In this document: positions 33,955-40,657 of the stretch, one piece after another
How the letters are laid out: every line of letters begins with the position of its first letter
How positions within the stretch are numbered: position 1 is the first letter of the stretch
Assembly: GCF_016342265.1 (NCBI RefSeq)
Contig: NZ_JAEIOS010000013.1
Coordinates: forward strand, 248,001-312,000
DNA: 64,000 nucleotides
Origin: Corynebacterium meridianum
GTDB lineage: Bacteria; Actinomycetota; Actinomycetes; Mycobacteriales; Mycobacteriaceae
Reading direction: 5' to 3'
Made by a program: the position numbers and the translations under genes
Notes under the pieces: model-generated
Database searches by the model: none
The model's input: the letters and a program-made list of their open reading frames with translations, nothing else
What the model was told of the DNA's origin: nothing

Positions 33955-35108
33955 GCCGCGGACGGGATGACCTCGTGGAACGGGTCCGACGCCGAATGGC
34001 GGAGCTCCCCGAGTGTGCGGTCGATGGTCGGGGACAGGCTGAAACGGCCCGGATCATCCGGGAGGAGGCCGGCGTGATCAGTGACGTCCAGGTACTCGAG
34101 GTGCTCCGGCGGCTCCGACACGAGTCCACGGGAGTCGGTCCGCTCGAACACCTCCTGGCCATCGACGGCGTCACCGATGTAGTGGTCAACGGTTCGGGAG
34201 CGGTCTGGTTCGATACCGGAGACGGCATGCACCGTGCGGACGAAACCTTCACCTCCGACGCGGAGGTCCGGACTCTGGCCACACGGCTCGCGGCGCTCTG
34301 CGGCCGACGCCTCGACGATGCGCACCCGTTCGCCGACGGGCGGATGTGCCGCGCCGACGGCACCGCGGTCCGGGTTCACGCTCTACTCTCCCCGCCCGCG
34401 GAGGAGGGGACCTGCATCAGCCTGCGGGTGCTGCGACAGGCGACGCTGGGCCTCGACGCACTCGCGGCACGCGGAGCGGTGTCCCCGGAGATCGCCGAAC
34501 TCCTGCGGAGCATCGTCAGATCACGTCGCTCCCTGCTGGTGGTCGGCGGCACCGGCTCCGGAAAAACCACCCTGCTGTCCGCGTTGCTCGCCGAGGTGCC
34601 CCACCGGGAACGCATCGTGTGCATCGAGGACACCGCCGAGCTGCACCCGCCGCACCCCCACGTGATCAACCTCGTCGCGAGGCAGGCGAACGCCGAGGGA
34701 ATCGGCGAGATCACCATGTCGGACCTGCTCAGACAGGCGCTGCGGATGCGTCCCGACCGGATAGTCGTCGGGGAGATCCGCGGGGCCGAGGTCGTTGACC
34801 TCCTCACCGCACTGAACACCGGCCACGACGGTGGAGCGGGCACGGTGCACGCCAACAGCCTGGCCGAGCTTCCCGCGCGGTTCGAGGCGCTCGGGGCGCT
34901 CGGCGGACTGGGGCGGACCGCCCTGCACTCCCAGCTCGCCGCCGCGCTCCGCGTGGTGGTGTCCGTGCGCCGGTCCCCGAGCGGTCAGCGGCGTGTCCAC
35001 CAGATCGGCGTCCTGGAGGGGAACCCGGTGACCGTCGTGCCCGTCTGGGACGCCGGATCAGGTGAACTCGGTGGCTTCGGGGCACTCCGGGAGTCGGTGG
35101 GCGCATGA
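33951..35108 (+). CDS. tadA: TadA/CpaF-type secretion ATPase
   Basis: 385 residues. An N-terminal helical domain precedes the ATPase core with Walker A GGTGSGKTT (about residues 199-207), Asp box (IEDTAELHPPHPH), Walker B RPDRIVVGEIRGAEVVDLL and the His box NTGHDGGAGTVHANS. It powers assembly of Flp-type pili or secretion through the inner-membrane TadB/TadC platform. Overlaps ssd and tadB by four bases each. Homologue of Rv3659c. Confidence 0.94.
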   Translation: MSRGRDDLVERVRRRMAELPECAVDGRGQAETARIIREEAGVISDVQVLEVLRRLRHESTGVGPLEHLLAIDGVTDVVVNGSGAVWFDTGDGMHRADETFTSDAEVRTLATRLAALCGRRLDDAHPFADGRMCRADGTAVRVHALLSPPAEEGTCISLRVLRQATLGLDALAARGAVSPEIAELLRSIVRSRRSLLVVGGTGSGKTTLLSALLAEVPHRERIVCIEDTAELHPPHPHVINLVARQANAEGIGEITMSDLLRQALRMRPDRIVVGEIRGAEVVDLLTALNTGHDGGAGTVHANSLAELPARFEALGALGGLGRTALHSQLAAALRVVVSVRRSPSGQRRVHQIGVLEGNPVTVVPVWDAGSGELGGFGALRESVGA

Positions 35109-35899
35109 TTCCGCTCATTCTTCTCGCCGCGGCCTGCCTGATCGTCCCGCAGTCACCGGCCACCCGGATCTTCTCCGCACCGTCGGGAGCCGCTACCCAC
35201 TCCATTCCCCGGATCGTGCCCCTGCTCCTCGGGATCCCGTTGCTGGTTATCGTGCCGCCGACCGTGCTGCTCTCCGGGATCGCGGTGGCCGCGACATGCG
35301 CATGGTGGGTCCGGGATGTCCGGCGTCGGCGGTGCACTGTGCGGACAGCCGACGCCACCGCCGACATGCTCGGTCGCATCGTGGCCGACCTCCACTCGGG
35401 AGCGGGAATGGCGGACGCCGTGCGTTCGGCCGTCGAGATCCAGAGGGAGGACGGAACCGCCCCCGCCGGACTCATCCGACTGGTGGACGCCGCCGCACGT
35501 CGTGCCGCGGACGGCCCCGGGGCGGGGCTGGTACTGGCGGAAGCTGACGGTGAAGCTCCCGATCTGGCCGCAGCCGGTCGACTCTGGCACCTGTCCGAAC
35601 GGCACGGTATTCCGCTGGCGACGGTCCTCGAGCACGCCCAGCACCGCGTGGATGCCCGGATCCGGCACCGGGACCGCACCCGGGCCGCCCTTCAGGGGCC
35701 CCAGGCCAGTGCCGTCGTCCTCACGTTCCTCCCACCGGTCGGGACGATGATGGGGACCCTCATGGGAGCGCGGCCGCTCGCCCTCCTCACGGGAGGTGGG
35801 GTCGGAGGTCTGCTCCTGCTCGGGGGCGTCCTGCTGACCTGCGCGGGGATCATCACGTCGAGGATCATCGTCCTCCGCGCCGAGGGGGACACGACATGA
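35105..35899 (+). CDS. tadB: TadB-like inner-membrane platform protein
   Basis: 264 residues. Two N-terminal helices (PLILLAAACLIVPQ and IVPLLLGIPLLVIVPPTVLL), a central T2SSF-type helical domain (TADMLGRIVADLHSGAGMADAVRSA), and two C-terminal helices (VVLTFLPPVGTMMGTLMG, GLLLLGGVLLTCAG). Shorter than proteobacterial TadB but like Rv3658c. Pairs with TadC; overlaps both neighbours. Confidence 0.85.
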   Translation: MIPLILLAAACLIVPQSPATRIFSAPSGAATHSIPRIVPLLLGIPLLVIVPPTVLLSGIAVAATCAWWVRDVRRRRCTVRTADATADMLGRIVADLHSGAGMADAVRSAVEIQREDGTAPAGLIRLVDAAARRAADGPGAGLVLAEADGEAPDLAAAGRLWHLSERHGIPLATVLEHAQHRVDARIRHRDRTRAALQGPQASAVVLTFLPPVGTMMGTLMGARPLALLTGGGVGGLLLLGGVLLTCAGIITSRIIVLRAEGDTT

Positions 35900-36474
35900 C
35901 GGCCTCGCTCACCTGGGCGACCGTCACCCTGCTCCTGCTCGCCGGTGCGGCCCTCTGTTCCATCCCCGATCCCGCCGAACGGATCCACCCGGAGCCCGGG
36001 CACCGGCCGAAACAGCCACGGGACCGCCCCAACGCCGTGTCTCCGCTCGACATCGCCGCGGACATAGAGCTGTTCGCCGCCTGCGTCACCGCGGGGTTGG
36101 CCATCGGGCCCACCATGACCGCGGTCGCTGATGCGGCGGGCCCCGCGACCGCAGGCGACTGGCACCGAGCCAGGGCGCTGCTCGCGGTCGGGGCTCCGCT
36201 CCCCGATGTCTGGCGGGGCCTCGCCGAACTCCGGGGACTGGATGAACTGGCCCGCACCGCCCGGCACTCCGGCCGGTCCGGCGCCGCGATCGCCGCGAGC
36301 TGCGAACGCGTGGCCGCCCGACTGCGGGAGGACGCCGAGGACCGGGCGGTGGGTGCCGCGGAACGCGCCGGGGTGCTCATCGCACTGCCACTGACGCTCT
36401 GTTTCCTGCCGGCGTTCATGCTCCTCGGGCTGGCGCCGATGGTGCTGAGCCTCGGAAGCCAACTGTTCGCATGA
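35896..36474 (+). CDS. tadC: TadC-like inner-membrane platform protein
   Basis: 192 residues. One N-terminal helix (WATVTLLLLAGAALCSI), a helical T2SSF-like domain with a GLAIGPTMTAVADAAG stretch and the LAELRGLDELARTARHSGRSGAAIA segment, and a C-terminal hydrophobic pair (IALPLTLCFLPAFMLLGLAPMVLSL). Same place as Rv3657c. Overlaps tadB by four bases; followed by a 48-base gap to the pilin-like gene. Confidence 0.85.
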   Translation: MTASLTWATVTLLLLAGAALCSIPDPAERIHPEPGHRPKQPRDRPNAVSPLDIAADIELFAACVTAGLAIGPTMTAVADAAGPATAGDWHRARALLAVGAPLPDVWRGLAELRGLDELARTARHSGRSGAAIAASCERVAARLREDAEDRAVGAAERAGVLIALPLTLCFLPAFMLLGLAPMVLSLGSQLFA

Positions 36475-36522
36475 CCCACACCAACCCACCACCACCCCAC
36501 CATCAAAAGAGATGAGAAGTCC

Positions 36523-36801
36523 ATGGAGAACAAGATCAGTTCCACGACACCACCCACCCACACGGACCCCGACGGATCCCCGTGCCCCGGCGTGCAGGCA
36601 CCCGCCGGAACAGCTGAAGTCCCCGGAACGCCCCATTTTCTGGCCGATGACCACGGAATGAGCACAGTGGAATACGCCATGGGAAGTATCGCTGCTGCAG
36701 CCCTGGCGGCGGTGCTCTACACCGTGATCACGGGCAGTGATGTCGTCGACGCGATCCGCGGGATCATCGTCGATGCCCTGAACAGCGGCCCCGGCGCATG
36801 A
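36523..36801 (+). CDS. Flp-like pilin (DUF4244 type)
   Basis: 92 residues. An unusually long hydrophilic leader of about 45 residues ends at HGMSTVEYAMG, the prepilin-type cleavage context (cut after G, with Glu at +5 of the mature chain), followed by the hydrophobic helix SIAAAALAAVLYTVITG and a short tail. Such DUF4244/Flp pilins form the Tad pilus in related bacteria. Four-base overlap with the TadE-like gene. No prepilin peptidase gene is seen in the window. Confidence 0.82.
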   Translation: MENKISSTTPPTHTDPDGSPCPGVQAPAGTAEVPGTPHFLADDHGMSTVEYAMGSIAAAALAAVLYTVITGSDVVDAIRGIIVDALNSGPGA

Positions 36802-37127
36802 CACCATCACGGGCGTCGGTACCCGGTGGCGAACACGGATCGGTCACGATCGAGGCGGCGATCTCCATCAGCGCACTGATCGTGGTGTGCTCCCTCATCG
36901 CTGTGGGGGTCGGCACGCTCGCGGCGCATGTCGCGGCCATCGACCTCGCGGGGGCCGTGGCCCGTGGACACGCCATCGGCCGGGAACCGGAACCCGGCCC
37001 CGGCGTCCGGATCACCGTCACCGAGAACGCGGGGGTGGTGACGGCCGAGGTCGCGGTCCCCTCCCCACTCGGGGAGGCGACGGCCAGTGCGTTCTATCCC
37101 GTGGAGTATCCCAGTGGAACACCGTGA
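36798..37127 (+). CDS. TadE-like pseudopilin
   Basis: 109 residues. Short N terminus, then GSVTIEAAISISALIVVCSLIAVGVGTL: a TadE-type transmembrane segment with the G-x-x-x-x-E prepilin pattern. The rest is small and mostly beta-prone. In Tad systems TadE/TadF are minor pilins needed for assembly. Its end overlaps the next gene by 14 bases. Confidence 0.82.
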   Translation: MTPSRASVPGGEHGSVTIEAAISISALIVVCSLIAVGVGTLAAHVAAIDLAGAVARGHAIGREPEPGPGVRITVTENAGVVTAEVAVPSPLGEATASAFYPVEYPSGTP

Positions 37128-37431
37128 GAGAGGTTCCGCCACGCTCGTCGCTGCCGTCGCCATCGCCGCGTTCACGGTACTCACACTCGTGGTTCTCGAA
37201 GGCGTGGTCGATGTCCTGGACCGGCACCGGGCACAGGTGGCGGCAGATCTCGCGGCCGTCGCGGCGGCGACCGCCCTGTGGTCCGGGGATGACGCCTGCG
37301 CCGTGGCGTCCCGGACCGCCGCCCGGAATTCCGGGGGTCGGCTCCGGGGCTGCCGGACCGAGGGGGCGGATGTCATCGTGGCTGTCGCGGTGGGAGACGC
37401 CACGGTCCGGGCGCGGGCCGGGCCCCTGTGA
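37114..37431 (+). CDS. Second TadE/Rv3654c-like pseudopilin
   Basis: 105 residues from GTG 37114, inside the end of the preceding gene. ERGSATLVAAVAIAAFTVLTLVVLEGVV is the membrane/prepilin segment, then HRAQVAADLAAVAAATALWSGDDACAVA, matching the Flp/TadE-associated 'helicase/secretion neighbourhood' protein (Rv3654c). Two Cys (DACAVA, LRGCRTE) could form a disulfide. Ends two bases before the convergent helicase gene. Confidence 0.78.
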   Translation: MEHRERGSATLVAAVAIAAFTVLTLVVLEGVVDVLDRHRAQVAADLAAVAAATALWSGDDACAVASRTAARNSGGRLRGCRTEGADVIVAVAVGDATVRARAGPL

Positions 37432-37433
37432 GA

Positions 37434-39812
37434 TCAGTCGTCGGCGAGCATCGTCACCATCGTCCCGAGCAGGGTGAGCGCACCGTGCTTGTCCAGCGGT
37501 GAGTTGCCGTTCCCGCACTTCGGTGACTGCACGCAGGACGGGCAGCCGTCCTCGCAGGAGCATGCGCGGACCACCTCGAAGGTGGCGGTGATCCAGTCCC
37601 GGAAACGGGCGAATCCACAGTCGGCGAATCCGGCCCCGCCGGGATGACCGTCGTAGACGAACACCGTGGGGAGCCCGGTGTCGGCGTGCAGGGCGGTGGA
37701 CACACCACCGATGTCCCACCGGTCGCACGTGGCGATCAACGGGAGCATTCCGATCGCCGCATGCTCGGCGGCGTGGAGAGTGCCCGGCAGGTCCGCGGCC
37801 CGTATCCCCATCGCGCTCAGGGCAGTCGGGTCCACCGTGTAGGCCACGGCGCGTGTCCGCAGCTGCTGGGGCGGATAATCCAGGGGGACCTGATCCAGCA
37901 CCGTCCCGTCGGACATGCGCACGACGTATCCGGTCACCTGCTCGGTCACCTCGACGCCGACGTTCGCGACCCACAGCCCCGGGGACGGGTTGCGTAGTTC
38001 CCCGTCGCCCGGGTCCTCCGTGATCCGGATGCTCGTCGTGCTCCGGGCGAAGGTCGTGTAGTCGGGGGTCTCCGCGTGAGCGAGCGCGAGGTGATCGTCC
38101 AGGAGGAGATCATCCACGACGAACGACTCACCCTGGTGGATGTACACCGCGCCGGGATGCACCTGGGAGACCGCCCGGACGGAATCGACCGTGCCCAGCA
38201 GCCTGCCATCCCCGGAATCGACGATGGTGACGTCGCCACCCGCACCACCCCGGAGGGACACCGACCCGTGTGCGGTGTGCGGGCGGGGCAGCTCCGGATG
38301 CTCATCGGGGTGCCGGTCCACGGCGAACCATCCGCGGGGCCGTTTCCGCAGCAGGCCGACTACGGTCAGCTCGGCGACGATGTCATCGACGTCCCCGTGT
38401 GGGCCGAAAAGCGTGAGGTCACGCTCGGTGAGGGGGAACTCCACGGCCGCGCAGTACAGGTGTCCCCGGAGAACATAGGGGTTCGTGGGGTCGAACACGC
38501 TGCGTTCGACGGGGGAACCGAGGAGTGCCTCCGGATGGTGCACCAGATAGGTGTCCATGGGGTCGTCCCTGGCGACGAGCACCACGATCGATCCCTGCCC
38601 GCGTCGACCCGCCCGGCCCGCCTGCTGCCAGAACGACGTGACCGTTCCCGGGAATCCCGCGGTGACCACCGCGTCGAGCCCGCCGACGTCGATGCCCAGT
38701 TCCAGAGCGTTCGTGGAGGCGACCCCCACCAGCGTGCCGTCGTCCAACTGCCGTTCCAGTCGCCGGCGGTCGGCGGCGAGATATCCGGCGCGGTAGGCCG
38801 CGACCCGCTGCGCCAGGTCGCGACGTCCCATCCGGGACAGCTCCTCGGCGCACCGGAGGGCGACGGCTTCCGCGCCCCGACGGGAGCGGACGAACGTGAG
38901 CGTCCGTGCGCCCTCCGCGATGACGCGGGCCATGATCAGTGCGGCTTCGGTGGATGCGGCGCGCCGGACCGGGGCGGTTGATGTGTCGTCCGGGGGATCG
39001 ATGAAACCGGGTTCCCAGAGCACGACCGTCCGTGCCCCGGTCGGCGCGCCGTCATCGGTCACCGGCTCGACGGGGAGGCCGGTCAGCCGGCCCGCATGTC
39101 CCGCCGGATCGGCGATGGTGGCGGATGCCAGGATGAACACCGGCGAACTGCCGTACCGGGAGCAGATCCTGCGCAGTCGTCGCAGGACCAGCGCGACGTT
39201 CGCCCCGAAGATGCCCCGGTAGGAGTGGCACTCGTCGATGACCACGTACCTCAGGTTCCGCAGGACACGCCCCCACCGGGTGTGGTTGGCCAGGATGGAG
39301 GCGTGGCACATGTCCGGATTGGTGAACACCATCCGACTGGTGTCCCTGATGTGGCGGCGTGCCTCGTCCGGCGTGTCGCCGTCGTAGGGTGCCGGGTGGA
39401 CCGATCCCAGCCCGTCGACGCTCCGGGTCAACCGGCTGACGGCCGCGAGCTGGTCGCTGCCGAGTGCTTTTGTCGGGGTGACGTAGAGGGCACAGGCCCG
39501 ATCGTCCTCTGCGAGTCCGGACAGTACCGGCAGGAGGTATCCGAGTGATTTGCCCGAGGAGGTGCCGGTGGAGACGACGACGTGGCGGCCCTCCCGGGTG
39601 ATTCGGGCGCACAGTTCCTGGTGGATGAACGGTCGTCTGATGTCGTCGACCTCCGACAGGTGCCTGCGCAGCGGTGGATGCACCCAGTCGGGCCAGGTGC
39701 CGTACCGGGCCGGGCGCGGCGGCGAAGTGGTGGAGGACGTGCACGTGGATTCGGGTAGTCGAGTGGACAGAATCGACGCGATTTCGTCACCGAATGACGC
39801 GGCAGTCGACAT
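37434..39812 (-). CDS. MrfA/YprA-type DEAH-box DNA helicase with DUF1998 domain
   Basis: 792 residues. Motifs: I STGTSSGKS, Ia TPTKALGSDQ, II VIDECH (Cys for Ala), III ASAT, IV-VI in SRRGAEAVALR, TNALELGIDVG and QQAGRAGRRGQGS. The C-terminal DUF1998 region has a four-Cys zinc cluster in CSCEDGCPSCVQSPKCGN. Homologue of Rv3649 and of B. subtilis MrfA, which removes mitomycin-type DNA adducts with an exonuclease; that function is inferred here. ATG 39812 has GGAG upstream. Convergent with the tad genes. Confidence 0.92.
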   Translation of the reverse strand: MSTAASFGDEIASILSTRLPESTCTSSTTSPPRPARYGTWPDWVHPPLRRHLSEVDDIRRPFIHQELCARITREGRHVVVSTGTSSGKSLGYLLPVLSGLAEDDRACALYVTPTKALGSDQLAAVSRLTRSVDGLGSVHPAPYDGDTPDEARRHIRDTSRMVFTNPDMCHASILANHTRWGRVLRNLRYVVIDECHSYRGIFGANVALVLRRLRRICSRYGSSPVFILASATIADPAGHAGRLTGLPVEPVTDDGAPTGARTVVLWEPGFIDPPDDTSTAPVRRAASTEAALIMARVIAEGARTLTFVRSRRGAEAVALRCAEELSRMGRRDLAQRVAAYRAGYLAADRRRLERQLDDGTLVGVASTNALELGIDVGGLDAVVTAGFPGTVTSFWQQAGRAGRRGQGSIVVLVARDDPMDTYLVHHPEALLGSPVERSVFDPTNPYVLRGHLYCAAVEFPLTERDLTLFGPHGDVDDIVAELTVVGLLRKRPRGWFAVDRHPDEHPELPRPHTAHGSVSLRGGAGGDVTIVDSGDGRLLGTVDSVRAVSQVHPGAVYIHQGESFVVDDLLLDDHLALAHAETPDYTTFARSTTSIRITEDPGDGELRNPSPGLWVANVGVEVTEQVTGYVVRMSDGTVLDQVPLDYPPQQLRTRAVAYTVDPTALSAMGIRAADLPGTLHAAEHAAIGMLPLIATCDRWDIGGVSTALHADTGLPTVFVYDGHPGGAGFADCGFARFRDWITATFEVVRACSCEDGCPSCVQSPKCGNGNSPLDKHGALTLLGTMVTMLADD

Positions 39813-39951
39813 CTCACTCCTTTTTTATGCTTCTGACCAGCGGTGATGAAGTTATTTCCCGTCCAGACTATCGCTCAGCGGTCAAACATGACACACTGGT
39901 AATCGGTCGCAGATTTTCATGCGAGGTACTTCGGTACACGCAGAGGATAGT

Positions 39952-40022
39952 GTCACGGAACCCAGGCTGTTCCACCAGCTCCTTCGGAGCTGATAGTCAG
40001 CCTGTCAGGAGGTTTCCGTGAC
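39952..40022 (+). promoter_or_regulatory. Structured RNA element in the cspA leader
   Basis: Nested stems: GTCACGGAA (39952-39960) with TTCCGTGAC (40014-40022), 9 bp; AGGCTG (39964-39969) with CAGCCT (39998-40003); CAGCTCC (39976-39982) with GGAGCTG (39986-39992), loop TTC. The outer 3' arm hides a GTG start (40018) that has AGGAGG five bases upstream. A switch in translation is possible. Confidence 0.55.
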
Positions 40023-40086
40023 GGCCCGGTGTTCTTCGTCAGGTGAAGTCCAACCGCATCCTAAAGTTAAGAAAAAGGTTAAAAGT

Positions 40087-40290
40087 ATGGCACAGGGAAC
40101 TGTGAAGTGGTTCAACGCTGAAAAGGGCTTTGGTTTCATTGCCCCGGCCGATGGATCCGATGATGTCTTCGTTCACTACTCCGAGATCCAGGGCAACGGC
40201 TTCCGTACCCTCGAGGAGAACCAGCAGGTCGAGTTCGAGATCGGTGAAGGCGCTAAGGGCCCGCAGGCCCAGCAGGTCCACGCCATCTAG
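40087..40290 (+). CDS. cspA: Cold-shock protein CspA
   Basis: 67 residues from ATG 40087: [27 protein letters not shown] with RNP1 (KGFGFI) and RNP2 (VFVHY). It binds RNA and single-stranded DNA as a chaperone. An in-frame GTG at 40018 with a perfect AGGAGG would add 23 residues ([16 protein letters not shown]...KKKVKS); the usual length of the family favours 40087, but the second start is strong. Preceded by a long leader with stable stems, as is common for cold-shock genes. Same place as Rv3648c. Confidence 0.93.
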   Translation: MAQGTVKWFNAEKGFGFIAPADGSDDVFVHYSEIQGNGFRTLEENQQVEFEIGEGAKGPQAQQVHAI

Positions 40291-40657
40291 GTCTCACCAC
40301 CTGATACGATCGCCCGGCTTTCCCGCAGAGATGTGGGGAAGCCGGGTTTTCGCTGTTTCCGGTTCCCCTTCAGGCCCGGGGCTGGTCTCGAACCGGGGTC
40401 GGGAACCGGATCGGTCGGTTCCGGTGCTCGTTTCGGCCCATCGGTCCCGGAAGCACTGACTGGGCCAACCCGGGTGGGGGTGCTGCCCGTGTTCCTGGTC
40501 CGGGCCGGGAAACTGCGCGTGTACGGCAGTGATGGCTCACCCCGGGCACACCCGCGCGGGGCCGGGCCCCGGTGATGCTGTGCAATGGAGACATATACAA
40601 CTGTGTACGGTAGTCGGAGATGAAGAACACCCACTGTGCGAGAGGGACGTAACCCAA
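40291..40657. other. Intergenic, cspA terminator and topA promoter
   Basis: 367 bases without a gene. Besides the terminator it holds several short inverted repeats (for example GGAACCG 40402-40408 with CGGTTCC 40416-40422). AT-rich ATATACAACTG near 40590 is the likeliest topA promoter part. Confidence 0.5.
40313..40350 (+). terminator. Terminator of cspA
   Basis: CCCGGCTTTCCC (40313-40324) pairs with GGGGAAGCCGGG (40335-40346, one G-U) and is followed by TTTT. Confidence 0.85.
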
